Source of the DNA: Pyropia haitanensis | Lineage: Eukaryota; Rhodophyta; Bangiophyceae; Bangiales; Bangiaceae | NCBI GenBank assembly: GCA_008729055.1 | Contig: SDUX01000003.1 | Span: forward strand, 1,674,001 to 1,738,000 | Direction of reading: 5' to 3' | Length of the DNA stretch: 64,000 bases | In this document: positions 1 to 10,697 of the stretch, in pieces | Layout: the number at the start of each line of letters is the position of its first letter | Numbering within the stretch: position 1 is the stretch's first letter | Translations under genes and position numbers: made by a program | Notes under the pieces: model-generated | What the model saw: the letters and a program-made list of their open reading frames with translations, nothing else | Told to the model about the DNA's origin: nothing | Database searches by the model: none

Positions 1-2459
1 CTGCCGTCCAGAGCAGGCACGCCACCCAGACCCCCCTGCCGCCGAGGCCACCAGCCGCAGCTGCCGTCGGCGCCTGTGGCTGCCCCTGAATGACGCTACA
101 AGAGCGTCTCGTGCGTGCCCGTCGCGCAAGGGGGCTGCCCACCCTCGCCCACGCGCCGCCCTGCAGCCGCCCCACCACACACCCCAATGGCGACGCGGAA
201 GTGCGGCCAGCGCGGCCTCACCCCCCTCACAACCCCGCTCCACCGACTCGACGTGCAAACCCTGCGGTTGTGCCGCGGCCGGCGGACAGTGACGTGGTAG
301 ACACGCCAGGCGGCAGCGGGAAACGTCAGGATCGGCGGAGGGGCTCCTCATACGTCGCATGCAGGTACTCCGACGAGGAGCCCCATGATTATTGCGGCGG
401 CGACGGCGGCGGTGACGGCGGCGGCGGCGGCGGCGGCGTTGGAAAGCGCAACGACGGCCACAGACACCACCCTTCAGAGCCCAGCCGGGTCGCAGTCGCT
501 CGCGGACCCCCGTCCCAGCCGGCCGGCCGGGTATCCCAGACGGAACGACGGCGGCGGTAGCCACCCGGGATCCGCGGCTTCACGAGCACTGCGCGGTGGC
601 AGCGCCGGGGACCGCGGCAGACGACTGCCGTCGGCCCCGGCAAGCCCCGCCTCGTCTACCCGTGGCGGCACCGGTGGGGGTGGCGGCCGCATCGGCCGTT
701 CGCGGCAGCGACCCCGTGTGCTGAAATGATCCCCAGGCGTGCGTGGCGCGCCGTCCATGGTCGTCCTCAGGGGTCGACGCCAAGATCACGGCGTGGCGTC
801 CCCCCCCCCCTTCACCGCCTCGCGTACCTGCAGGCAGGGGTGCCGAGGCCCCCCCCGTTACATCCCCCAGCACCACCCGATGGGCACTCGGCAGCAAGGA
901 TCGATATTTCCGCTCGTCCCTCCGCTGCCGCTCGGCACCCGCGGGGAGCGGTTACCCCGACGGCCGCAGGTGCTCGGCCGACCCCCCCACGAACCCCCCC
1001 TGCGGCCGCCGCCGCCGCCACCGCCGGCGACCGCACACCTCCGTCGGGTCGTGCCGCCGTCGGCGGCGTAGAGGGCGGCGCTTGGCACCCCCCCCCCCCC
1101 GGCCGCTCACAGCAGACGGTTGACACCAAGAAAACGGGCGGGACCCTATGGCAGGTCCCCGTGGGCGTCCAGGCACCACCAGTGGCGCGTGCCGTGGACC
1201 CACCCCCCGCCCATACTTGCCCCCGCAGCGCCCAGCGCTCCCCGGGCGCCCAAAAGTGGTGGCCGAGGGTTCACCCCCGCGCGACGCCAGCGGCACCCGG
1301 ACGGCGGGGAAAACGGGGACGGCATGGGAGTGTGGCCGGGTGCACCAAACGGCAGAGATAGAAGGTCAGACACACGAGACACTCCCTCCAGTGCCGCCCG
1401 CCACCCTCCCCCCCCCCCCCCGGGACCGAGTACAAATAAACACAGCCGAAGCACGACCGGCCGGCAGGAACTGACAAGGGCAGTAGAACCGCGCCAGCCC
1501 CGTAGACGGCAGCGGCGCCGCGACTTCCCAGTCGCCCGCCCCCACCCGACACCGACAGTGGAACGCACGGCCGGCCGCAGCGGCGGTGCCACGCCGTGGT
1601 AACAACAAAGGCGGCGCGCCAAACCACCCAAAAACAAGCTCCGTCGGGGCCCAGCCCCAAACCCGTACCCCCCTCACACACACGCCATCCTCTCGGCGCG
1701 CGCGCGCGCGAGGTCCATGCAGCCACTCGCCAAGACCCCCACCCCCACCCCCCGCCCTGCCCCCGCGGCAAGGACTACCATTCACGCGGCAACCGCGCCC
1801 TTGCGGCCCAAAATATTACCAGCCGACCGCGTGCGGCGGCAGAGGGGCCGGCTCGGCGTGGCCGCCGACACGTCGCGCCACACCAACCGGGACAGGCCAG
1901 GCGAGCAGGTGATCCGCCCGCGGAAGGAGGGGGGGGGTGGCCGCGCACATGCGGTCGCAAAGGCGTGTGGCCGTGCAGGCGGTGCTGAGCGATGCTCGGC
2001 ATCGCGGCAGACGACTGTCGGTTGGTCGGGTCGGCAAAGGACGACAAGGTGCAAGCGCATGCCCTCCGCGCGCCAGCCTCCCACATAGCCGAAATTCTTC
2101 AGGCGAGTTGGAAACAATTATTTCTTGCCATAGGATGCATGCAAAGACAGGCGCTCGAGCAGTATCATGACCTATAATTCCAATCAAATTTCCAGCTTGC
2201 TGACCTGCGTGGACTAACAAACGGCGTTTCACGGGAGTCCACCCACGAGCCCGTGTGTTCCCGCGCAGGTCGACCGCGCGCCCCGACAGCCCGCGCGAAG
2301 TCGCAGAGGGGGCGAGCCTGCAACCCCCCAGACGCTACCCACCTTTCTTCTCTGCATCCCGTACCTGCTACTCCCCACGGCTCCCTTCTCTTTTCCTCCA
2401 TCCCCGTTGTCGTCTGGCGCTGCGGGGCCTCGCTCTCGGCGTGCCGCTGGCGGCGGTCC
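1..2459. other. intergenic, no gene recognised
   Basis: This stretch is GC-rich with several C runs (for example near 801, 1090 and 1410) and short G/C-biased open frames in all directions. None of the translations shows a recognisable domain, a conserved-looking hydrophobic pattern or a convincing start. The last 300 bases are somewhat less GC-rich and probably hold the promoter and 5' leader of the gene that starts at 2460. Confidence 0.5.
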
Positions 2460-4414
2460 ATGGAAGTGGTGGACTCGCCGGGCCTTCCTCCTCCCTTTGG
2501 CGGCGCGGCAGTCCCTCCCCCCGTGGCCACCGACATGTCCATTGTGCACACGCTGCCGCCTGCCAGCTCGGCGGTCGTGAATGCAGTGCTAGCAGCGGGT
2601 GGGAGGGGCAACGGGTTGGGGGCGGGGGGCGCCATTGGAAACGGCGGCATTGGCAGCGTGATGGCGGTCGACGATGACGACGAGGACGGGGCGGTCGGCG
2701 GCGGCGTCGGTGGCGGTGGCGGACCCCAGACCCCCGTGACCCCGGCGGCCGGCGGCGGGACGGCCGGCGACGCCGCGGACGCCCCCCAGGCCGACGACGC
2801 GGATGTGGAGACGCGGCTACGATTGCTGGCGCGGGCGGTGTTGGCGGTGGACTTTGACGACGCCCGGACCAAGGCGACCGTCTTTATCCCCCGCGCGCTT
2901 ATTCACAACGCGCTCCTGCAACTGGTGCCGCTGGTCACAGGCGGCGCGGCGCCCGCCGCGGGGGCGCCGCCGCTGTCGTCTCCGCCGCCACCGCCGCCAC
3001 CGTCGGCCACCCGCCTGGCTGCAGCGCTCGCGACCAAGCGCATCGGCTACTGGGTGCGGGCGGTGTTTGGGCTGCGGTCGCCCAAGACGGCGCGCCTCGA
3101 GACGCGCCGCGACGTGGAGGTGTCGTTCAAGGGCCAGCCCGCCGCCCTCCGCGAGCCCGACGTCCGCTCCTTCCTCGCTGCCGCCGCGGCGGGCCAGCCC
3201 GCCGAAGACGGGCGTCGTGTCTTTTCGCTTCGCTTCTTCCGCCTTCGCCTCGAGGCGGACTTTTGCGCCCCTGACTGCTGCCTCACCGCCGCGGACATTG
3301 GCGCCTTTCGGCGCGTCCTCGCCGCCCCGACCGTCGCGGCGGTCATGGGCGTCGGCCTGCACACCGACGAACCGGGCGGTGCCGTCACGGGCCTCCGCAT
3401 CCCACCGGCGCTGGTGCTGTCGCCGCACCCGCGGCTGGGGCGGGCGCTCAGCTACCCGCAGCATGGCGGGCGGACGGGCGGGAAGCGCCCACGGGGGCGG
3501 GGCGTCGGCGGCGACGGCGAGGGGGAAGCCGACCCGCCATTGCTGGCGGGTGGGGACGCCGCGTCGCCATTGGCGGGCGACGCGGCTGCCGCGTCGCCCG
3601 CCGCGGCCGCCGCGGCCGCTGCCAGCGCGGCCATGATCGCGGCGGTGGCCGCCGCGGCCGCGGCGGCCGTGCCCGGCGGCGCTGCCTCTGGCGCGGCGGC
3701 CGCGTCGCCACTCTCGGCACTGACACCGGGCCTGCCCGTCGTGCGGTCAGGGGTGGCGGGCCGTGCCTACCCCCACTCCCCTGATCCCCCGCACCCCCTG
3801 CTCCACAGCCTCCCCCCCGTGGTGGTCGCCGGGAACCCTCTCCACCCCCCCCCCCAAGGACACGTCGCCTTCCCGTCCGACCCCCCGCCGCCCCGCCCCC
3901 CCCCCCCCCCCCGGCTCTCACCCGCCCGTCACCCACATGCGCGTCGCGCCCGGCACGGTCCCCCGCTTCCCCGCGGGCGCGGCGCTGGTGCTCTTCCCCC
4001 TCCCCCCCGGCCCTCCGCCCCGCGGTACCGGCGCGGTGACGTGGGAGGTGCGCGCCGCGCCGACGCCCGCCGCGCCGTGGCGTGTGGAGGTGGTCGTCAC
4101 GTGGGTGCCGCCCGCCGCCACCGGGTCGGGCGGTGCCGAGGCCGCGGCGGCCGCCGCAGCGGTGGGCCTCGCCGCCGCCGCGCTGGGCGTACCCCGTGAC
4201 GGCCTGTCGTGGCTCAGGGGGGAGGACCTCACCGGCGGGGCGGGGGGGGGGACCCGGCCGCGGCCGCCGGCTGGACCCGCGTGGTGGCGGTGGACTTGGG
4301 GGTGTGGCTGGACGTGGGCGCCGCCGAGGCCGCGCCGGGGGGGGGGGGGTGCTGCTGTCGGTGCCCATCAAGGAGCTGCGAAGGGAGCAGAGTACGGGCG
4401 TGCGGACGCTCTAG
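2460..4414 (+). CDS. unknown conserved-looking protein, reading frame broken three times at homopolymers
   Basis: I do not recognise this family. The ATG at 2460 opens MEVVDSPGLPPP and follows a frame without a nearer ATG. An Ala/Gly-rich leader with an acidic patch (DDDDED) leads into a patterned region (VETRLRLLARAVLAVDF, then IGYWVRAVFGL, then FSLRFFRLRLEADF) that looks like a folded domain. A basic linker (GGKRPRGRG) and an Ala-rich stretch follow. Sensible coding then continues in other frames: at the C17 run 3896-3912 it moves to the frame encoding TGAVTWEVRAAP and WRVEVVVTWV, at the G10 run 4242-4251 to the frame encoding TRVVAVDLGVWLDVG, and at the G13 run 4337-4349 to VLLSVPIKELRREQ and a stop at 4412-4414. 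The uncorrected frame would run to 4199. I infer one gene of about 650 residues with homopolymer-length errors. Introns at these points are less likely because no GT...AG pairs fit. Function unknown. Confidence 0.6.
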
Positions 4415-4949
4415 GCGGTGCAGGGAAAGAGCAACAATACTGCCTGCCTCGCGACGGGGAGCGTCGGACGAAGCTGCCAGCCACGTTTGCCTCGCGCCGT
4501 CCGTCGGACGACTGGTTCAGGGTGCCTCCAATACGGAGAGCACTTTGCGATCACACGCAGACACAGCATGCGCGACCAGTGCATCCATGCCCCCCTGGCG
4601 CATCAGCTGGGCACCTTCATCGCATGAGCACGCAGGCGGGTGTTGGACCCCTCCTTGCCTGCCGAGATGGCAACAAAGAAAAAAGAAAAAACCGACAGTT
4701 GTGTGTTACGCACGAGCCCAGCACATGAGACGGGCTCCAAAAAAATGAGAACGGGCACGAGATACGACAAAAACGCACCCGCTTGCACCATCACAAACGG
4801 CGCGGAAGAGGAGAAAACAGGCGACGAGAGTACACATGCGCAGCCGCCACCGCCTCTAGGCGACCGCCTCCCCGCCCTGCAGCGTCCCCCCGCCTGGCTA
4901 CTGCTGTCCAGCCCATCCTCCTCACTGCACGCCACCCGACAGGCCCCAG
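4415..4949. other. intergenic between convergent genes
   Basis: This gap separates the 3' end of the plus-strand gene ending at 4414 from the minus-strand gene whose stop is at 4950. It is less GC-rich than the coding parts and contains A-rich stretches around 4676-4690 and 4739-4745, as expected for 3' untranslated or terminator DNA. No gene or structured RNA was seen. Confidence 0.5.
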
Positions 4950-7769
4950 CTACTTGCGCTGCTGCATTAACGTGAGCATCCGCTCCGACGGACTGGCGTA
5001 GAGGGAGAGGAAGTTGGACGGGCTAAAGTCCATCCCCGCGTCCCCTGCCCCCGCCGCGTGGTCCAGGTCAATGGAGCAGGCCACCGGGGTGTGGCCGCCG
5101 CCAAGGAGCATGGCCACCTCGCCCGGCGTGTTGCCGAGCGTCACGCTCATGGCGCCACCGCCAAAGGAGCCCACGCCCGCCCCAGACAGCATCAAGTCGT
5201 CCCGCAGGTGGCCACCGTCGCCCCCACTGCCGCTCATGATGCCGCCAGGGCCACCCAAGAGGCCACCACCGCCCACTCCCACTCCGTGTTGGTGGGTGCC
5301 ACTGCTGCCCACGCCGAGGCGTCCGGGGATGGGGATACCTCGGCTGCCATTGGGGGGGGTGGGAGCGCCCCAGCTGCCAACGCCGCTGACGCCGGCCACG
5401 CCGCTGACGCCGCCGCCCGCACTCCCAGCAACACTGTCCGCCGCGGCACCGCCCTCGCCGCCGCCGCCAATGCCCATCGCCGCCGCATGAGCGCCAGTGG
5501 CAGCGGCGGCGCGCCAAGCGGGCATATTGGACCACGACGAGCTCAGCTCGTACCAGGTGAGGTCACCACCTGCAGTGGCCGCCGCAGTGGCCGCGGCGGT
5601 CGCCGAAGCCGGAGGACCAGATGTGCGGACAAAAATGGGAACCGCCGAGGAGCCAGTCCCGGGCAAAGCACTGCTGCCGACGCCGCTCGAAAAGCCGCTA
5701 GACGTGGGGTGCTTGGCAGACGCCAGCGCCACCTCTTCAGACTGCGCAGGCGGCGTTGTCAACAAGCTAGGCTCCATGACGTTGTCGCCTGCGCCGCCAC
5801 CGACGATGCCGCCGCCGCCGCCGCCACCACCAACTTTGTCGCCAGTGGCCACCCCAGCAGGCCCGCCAGACACCACCCCATCTGCGTCCGCGCCAGAGCC
5901 ACCAGAGCCCAACCGCACGTGATGCGTGGGCTCCCCAAACGCGTCCACCTGCACCACTTGCACCCGAGGGAAGGGGCTGGAGTGCGGCGCCGCAAGCCCA
6001 GGGTGAGTACCTGCCACCACCACACCCCCATCGTCTTCGTCGTCCGCAACGATGCCGTGTAACCCCGGGGGGTAACCGCCGCCGTTGCCGGCGACGCCGA
6101 CACTACCAAGCCCACCTCTTGACGCGCCGTTGCCATCGGCACCGCCAGACAACAACATGGAAGAGGGAGACGCAACCGTCCCCGCACCGTACACGCCGTC
6201 GTCCTCCACACCCCCACCGTCCAGGCCGTCGACGCCAAGGCCGCTCGTGCCGATGCCGCCGCGGCCAGCAACCCCGGCCCCAACGCCACCACCGCCAGCG
6301 GGTGGCCCAAGGCCCGACGGCAGCTCCGACACAGCCGACGTGGACGACGGCGTAGAAGCGCTGGCGACGCCGCCAGAGCCAAGCCCCACCATGCCCATTC
6401 CCACACCCATGCCGACCCCCCCAGCCCCTCCCGCAGCCGTAGCCGCTGCTGCCGCCGCCTGCTGCTGCGCCACCTTGAGGGCCTTGTCCTGTCCGTCATA
6501 CACCTCGCAGTGCTTGTGTTTCGCAAGGTACGCGGCAAGGTTTTTCTTGAGCGGCGCCGCGTTGCCGGTTACCTTTCGTGCCTCGAGGGTGTGCCAGATG
6601 GGCACGTGCTCCTCGTGAAAGGTGGTGAGGCTCTCCCCCGTGAGCGGGTCCACCCCCCCATTCGCGTCAAGCAGCTTGTCCTGCTCCAGGTACACTTCGC
6701 ACTCGGGGTGGCGCTCCAGGTAGCGGTACAGGTTACGCCGCAGCGGCGCGGCGTTGCCCGCAATCTTGCGGCCCTCCACCTTGTGCCACACGGTGACGTG
6801 GCGAGCGCCCTCCTCGGGGGGCAGCCCCGTGCCGATGGACATGCCCTTGGCACGGTCAATGACAGACTCGAGAGCCTCCTCCGTGAGGCGCGCGGGCAGG
6901 CCGCAGGCTGCAAGGGAGGTGGCCGAGTTTTGAAAGTCCCGCAGCGATAGCCTCGGCGGCACCGCCACGCCGCCCGCCACCGACCCCGACACCCCCGACG
7001 GGTGCACGACACCCCTCACGCTGCCGGGCAGGCCCGCGCCGAGAAGCCCGCCCGCGGTGGTGGTGGAGGTACTCGCCGAGGAGGCACCGGCAGAGGCCGC
7101 CGCCGGCGGGCCGCCCGCCCGCGCCGTCGCGGCCGCGGCAGCCGCAGCCACCGCCGCCGCCGCGGCCGCCGCGACTGACGCGGGTGTTGGCGAGTGCAAC
7201 AGCACCGGCGGTCGTGCCGTCGCGTGCGCCGCCGATGGCGCCATGGACACCACCGACATGGCCGACGGGGTGCCGCTGCTGACGGGTAGCCGCGGTGGCA
7301 CGGGCGCGGGCGCCGGCGCCGGCGCTGGCCGCACGCCCGTCAGCTCGTGCAGCTGCAGCGGCACTCGGGTGAAGAGCGCGGCGCCATCATCGAGGACGCC
7401 CGCCGGCACCCGCACGTCCACCCCAATGACCGTCTGTTGTTGAGGCGGGGGGGGGGCCGGCACGGGCACGGGCACGGGCGCCGCCGCCGCCGCGGCGGCA
7501 CGCGACGCGGCGGCCGCCCCGGCCGCCGCCGCGCTGGCGGCAGACGCGCGCGCCGCGGCGGCGGCGGCGGCCGCCGTGGCCGCCGTGGCCGCCGTGGCCG
7601 CCGTGGCCGCCGTGGCCGCCGCCCCCGACGCGCCGGGGCCACCTGGCGGCACCCCGCCCGCCGCCGCGGGCACCGCTAATGGTGCCGACGCGGGCGGCCG
7701 ACCGGGTGTGGCGGGGGCGGCAGCGAGCGGCAACGCCGCCACGTTGGCGGGCCGCGCCTGCTGCGCCAT
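4950..7769 (-). CDS. unknown protein with two copies of a 42-residue WH...GNAAPL...CEVY...QDK motif
   Basis: The ORF reads without interruption from ATG 7769 (MAQQARPANVAALP) to TAG at 4950-4952, 939 residues. The first ~270 residues are Ala/Pro/Thr-rich with an AAT tripeptide repeat. Around 272 a helical region begins (RLSLRDFQNSATSL...LTEEALESVIDRAK). Two related 42-residue motifs follow at about 324-365 and 388-429, with their Trp residues at 328 and 392. They share HV..WH..E.RK..GNAAPL..NL..YL..H..CEVY..QDK, 25 of 42 positions identical. The rest is Gly/Ser/Ala-rich and disordered, ending in a short conserved-looking tail (SPSNFLSLYASPSERMLTLMQQ). The basic, Trp- and Tyr-containing motif could bind nucleic acid or a partner protein in the nucleus, but I cannot name the family. 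A longer start upstream would need a non-ATG codon. Confidence 0.75.
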   Translation of the reverse strand: MAQQARPANVAALPLAAAPATPGRPPASAPLAVPAAAGGVPPGGPGASGAAATAATAATAATAATAAAAAAAARASAASAAAAGAAAASRAAAAAAAPVPVPVPAPPPPQQQTVIGVDVRVPAGVLDDGAALFTRVPLQLHELTGVRPAPAPAPAPVPPRLPVSSGTPSAMSVVSMAPSAAHATARPPVLLHSPTPASVAAAAAAAVAAAAAAATARAGGPPAAASAGASSASTSTTTAGGLLGAGLPGSVRGVVHPSGVSGSVAGGVAVPPRLSLRDFQNSATSLAACGLPARLTEEALESVIDRAKGMSIGTGLPPEEGARHVTVWHKVEGRKIAGNAAPLRRNLYRYLERHPECEVYLEQDKLLDANGGVDPLTGESLTTFHEEHVPIWHTLEARKVTGNAAPLKKNLAAYLAKHKHCEVYDGQDKALKVAQQQAAAAAATAAGGAGGVGMGVGMGMVGLGSGGVASASTPSSTSAVSELPSGLGPPAGGGGVGAGVAGRGGIGTSGLGVDGLDGGGVEDDGVYGAGTVASPSSMLLSGGADGNGASRGGLGSVGVAGNGGGYPPGLHGIVADDEDDGGVVVAGTHPGLAAPHSSPFPRVQVVQVDAFGEPTHHVRLGSGGSGADADGVVSGGPAGVATGDKVGGGGGGGGIVGGGAGDNVMEPSLLTTPPAQSEEVALASAKHPTSSGFSSGVGSSALPGTGSSAVPIFVRTSGPPASATAAATAAATAGGDLTWYELSSSWSNMPAWRAAAATGAHAAAMGIGGGGEGGAAADSVAGSAGGGVSGVAGVSGVGSWGAPTPPNGSRGIPIPGRLGVGSSGTHQHGVGVGGGGLLGGPGGIMSGSGGDGGHLRDDLMLSGAGVGSFGGGAMSVTLGNTPGEVAMLLGGGHTPVACSIDLDHAAGAGDAGMDFSPSNFLSLYASPSERMLTLMQQRK
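7570..7620. repeat. 9-bp tandem repeat coding for an Ala-Ala-Thr tract
   Basis: The unit CCGCCGTGG is repeated about five times and lies inside the 5' coding part of the minus-strand gene, where it encodes alternating AAT tripeptides. It keeps the frame because the unit is a multiple of three. Confidence 0.8.
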
Positions 7770-9998
7770 GAGGACGCAGCCACCCAGAGGGAGCAAAGAG
7801 GGGAGGGGAAGAAGAAAGGGGGGGGGAGAGGGGGGGAGGTAGTAGGGGAGTCGATAGGGCGAGCAGGAGTAACGAGGTCTATGCAGGCCCTCCCGGCAAG
7901 ACAGCGCCGGTAGCACCAGCACTGGGGTGTCCCGACCTTGAGAACGGCAGGAAAACAAAACAAACGGGGATGAGGGCGGAGCGGGGACGGGGGCGGAAGA
8001 ACGAAACCACTACCCCAGGCCGCGTGTGGCAAGACACGCAACCCGTGTAACGTGCACCGACGTGGCCGCGCGGCTAGACAGATACGGGGCGAGGGCGAGC
8101 AGGGAAACGGCCGGCGTGGCTCGTCACCGGCGCCTGACTGACCGAGGCACCCGACTCCCCACCCCCCTGCCACCCCGGCCAGGCCACCACCCAAAAAACA
8201 AGAGTCAACCGGGGAAAGGCCCAAACAGCCGAGGGAGGCAAACGGGCACCCAGGAAGGTGGGCGGGGAGGGTGTGGGCTGGGGGGGAAGGGAGCTACCAC
8301 GAGCGAGGACGACACGCGCCCCGCTACCAGCGCGGTGACTGCCGGTGGCGACGCGCCCCGGACGTGGGGGGGTGCGGGTGATGGGGGGGAGGGGGGGGGT
8401 GGGGGGGGGTGACGGTGGGGGGAGGGGGGAAGGGGAGGCAGTGGGGAACGGCCCCGTCGAGCGTGGCGGCGGCAACGCGGGCGGGGCGAGGGGGCCCTGC
8501 TGCGGCGCGCACACGTCCGTGACGGGGGGGGAGGGGGACGCGACGACCCGACGCTACGCCGCCGGCGCACGCGCCACGCGGCCGGTGGGGGGGACCGCCA
8601 CTGCGCACCGTGCGGAACCGCGCGCCGCGGGCACACCCGCGCCGAGGGCCCGCGTAGCGAGGGCCAGGGGACCCACCCCCGCCCCGCCCCCCTCCCCCCC
8701 CCCCTGTCACAGAGCGGCCCGCGCCGACCAGCGCGTGCGTGCGCGCTGGCTGGCTGGCGGCGCCGCCCGCGGGGGGTGGCTGTGACCAGCGTTCCAGCGT
8801 GACCACCCCCCCCCCCCCCACCACGAAAAACCCGCCTCTGCTCCCTCCCCCCCCCACCCCTGAACCGGATGGGTGGGAAACGGCCACGCACGCACGCCCC
8901 CTCCCACGGCGCCGCTCCGACCCGGTCCGCCACCGTCAGACCAGCAGAGGTGGGGTGGGGTGAGCAGCACCTTCCGAGGGTGGGGGGGAGGCGGCCGATC
9001 GCGTGCGCGTCGTCGCCACCAGATGAGTGGGTGGCGAGGCTTGGCCGTGGGCGGCCGCGGCAGCCGCCCTTCACACCAGAGCGCCGCGTCCTGCGGGAGC
9101 GGTCGTTGGCAGGAGGGGGCGGGTGGGAAAGGAGGAGAGCGGCCCCACTTGCCACCCACGACGCGACCGAAACCCGATAGGTAACTGTACCGGGAGGAGG
9201 GGTGACGATTCCGGCCGGCCCAGGGGGGGTGGCCCGACGGGAGGAGGCAGGGATGGGGAGGGGCGGAGCGGCTCGGATGGAGGCTTTGGTGCCCCACTGG
9301 CCGGAGCGTGAGAGAGCCCACAACGGGGACTGGGGGGCGCTACCGCACCATGGGGGGCCCACTACCGGGACTGTCACCCAAACGGCGGGGCAGCAGAGGG
9401 CACTGGGGGACGACAGAGAACGCAGAGCGAGGCCTGCAGCAGGACGTGGTCTGGAGCCGCCAGCCGCCTGCCCTTTCACCTGTTTGTGGCACTGGGCGGC
9501 GTCTTTGGATACGTTGGGCTGGGTCCCGTGTGGTTGTGCAGTCTTGCTGGCAGTGTGAGGGCACCTGTTGTTGATCCTGAGGGGTGTGACCAGAGACACA
9601 GCCAATGGCACTGCGTCGACTCCTCCACTCGATTGTACAGGATCTCACTCTGTATCTTGCGGGATGAGAGACGAATTGGGGAGGCCACGCCCGCGGGAAT
9701 TTACTCTTGGAAGTCCATAAATGACCAATGTCCGACCTTTCAGACGCCTGCATCCGGAGGGAGTGTATGGAAGATTTTGAATGGAGAAAACAAACGGCAG
9801 GGATACACGTGGCGCCAGACCACCAGACGTGAAGAGGGACGTCACACGAGAGATCGAGACTTCTGGACCTCCCATTTGCGGTGCTTGCTGTGTTCGGAGG
9901 ATCCCACGCGCGTCCGGGACGCATGGCACATGGAAACAGTCGACGCACGGAACCACACCAACCTCAACGTGTCGGGGGAAGGGGGGGAGGTGGGAGGC
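7770..9998. other. intergenic, no gene supported
   Basis: Upstream DNA of the minus-strand gene at 4950-7769, then GC-rich filler with C and G runs. From about 9480 to 9990 the composition is more balanced and open frames exist on both strands (9486-10244 plus, 9340-9948 minus). Neither translation shows a recognisable domain, so I call no gene. This balanced stretch directly precedes the G-rich tract and palindrome and could be an older insertion. Confidence 0.45.
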
Positions 9999-10204
9999 GG
10001 GGGGTGGGGGGGTGGGGAACGGCGGGGGGTGGGGGGACGGGGGGTGGGGGCGGGGGGGGGGGGGGGGGGTTGCGTGGGGTGGGGGGGGGGGGTGGGGGGA
10101 GGTGGGGAACGGCGGGGGGTGGGGGGAGTGGGGGTTGGGGGGGGGGGGGGAGCGGGGTTGCGTGGAGTGGGGGCGGTGGGGGGGGGGGGGGGGGGGGGGG
10201 GGGG
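9999..10204. repeat. G-rich tract, interrupted G runs ending in G27
   Basis: About 200 bases on the plus strand consist almost only of G runs separated by single T, A or C bases, ending in an uninterrupted run of 27 G at 10178-10204. Such DNA can form G-quadruplexes. It abuts the palindromic element at 10216, and a pure C tract lies on the other side of that element. Run lengths here are unlikely to be exact. Confidence 0.9.
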
Positions 10205-10215
10205 CCGCGTCACAT

Positions 10216-10623
10216 GGGATCAAACGCCCCCCAGTGGGATTTGATAACAGCGGGGGGTGTTATCCAGTTATCAAACCCCCCTCACGACCTCAAGGAGGGG
10301 GTCGGATAACATGTTATCCAACCCCCCCCCAGAGGTCGTGAGGGGGGTTTGATAACTGGATAACACCACCCCTGTTATCAAACCCCCCTCACGACCTCTA
10401 GGAGGGGGTCGGATAACATGTTATCCAACCCCCCCCCAGAGGTCGTGAGGGGGGTTTGATAACTGGATAACACCACCCCTGTTATCAAACCCCCCTCACG
10501 ACCTCTAGGAGGGGGTCGGATAACATGTTATCCAACCCCCCCCAGAGGTCGTGAGGGGGGTTTGATAACTGGATAACACCACCCGCTGTTATCATCATAT
10601 CCCACTAGGGGGCGTTTGATCCC
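10216..10623. mobile_element. 408-bp nested palindromic element (foldback or MITE-like), no coding capacity
   Basis: The ends are inverted repeats of about 51 and 54 bases: the left arm begins GGGATCAAACGCCCCC and the right arm ends GGGGGCGTTTGATCCC, with only a few mismatches and a 3-base indel. Between them lie three tandem copies of a 107-bp unit, the period set by GTTATCAAACC at 10267, 10374 and 10481. Each unit is itself an inverted repeat: a 25-base block (10267-10291, 10374-10398, 10481-10505) is matched by its reverse complement (10332-10356, 10439-10463, 10545-10569), and the centre of each is the perfect palindrome GGATAACATGTTATCC. There is no ORF. A clear target-site duplication is not visible. 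A non-autonomous DNA transposon or foldback element is the simplest reading; a structural or replication-related palindrome is the alternative. Confidence 0.75.
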
Positions 10624-10638
10624 TTGCGGTCCGGCCCG

Positions 10639-10696
<58 letters not shown>
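10639..10696. repeat. pure poly-C tract, 58 bases
   Basis: An uninterrupted run of 58 C lies 15 bases right of the palindromic element and mirrors the G tract to its left, so the two can extend the hairpin. It can form an i-motif or a G-quadruplex on the other strand. The exact length is probably unreliable. Confidence 0.95.

Positions 10697-10697
<1 letters not shown>

Noticed and set aside
616..634. GGCAGACGACTGCCGTCGG recurring with one mismatch at 46157-46175 and partly near 2006
   Set aside because: In such biased DNA a few near-matches of this length can arise by chance, and there is no shared context between the sites.
389..2232. Many overlapping open frames of 80-200 codons at the left end of the window
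   Set aside because: They arise from low stop-codon density in GC-rich DNA, start at arbitrary or non-ATG codons and show only Arg/Pro/Ala text on both strands.
9486..10244. A 252-codon plus-strand frame in balanced DNA before the G tract
   Set aside because: No domain or conserved pattern was seen, it begins at a non-ATG codon and runs into the G tract. A comparable antisense frame exists.
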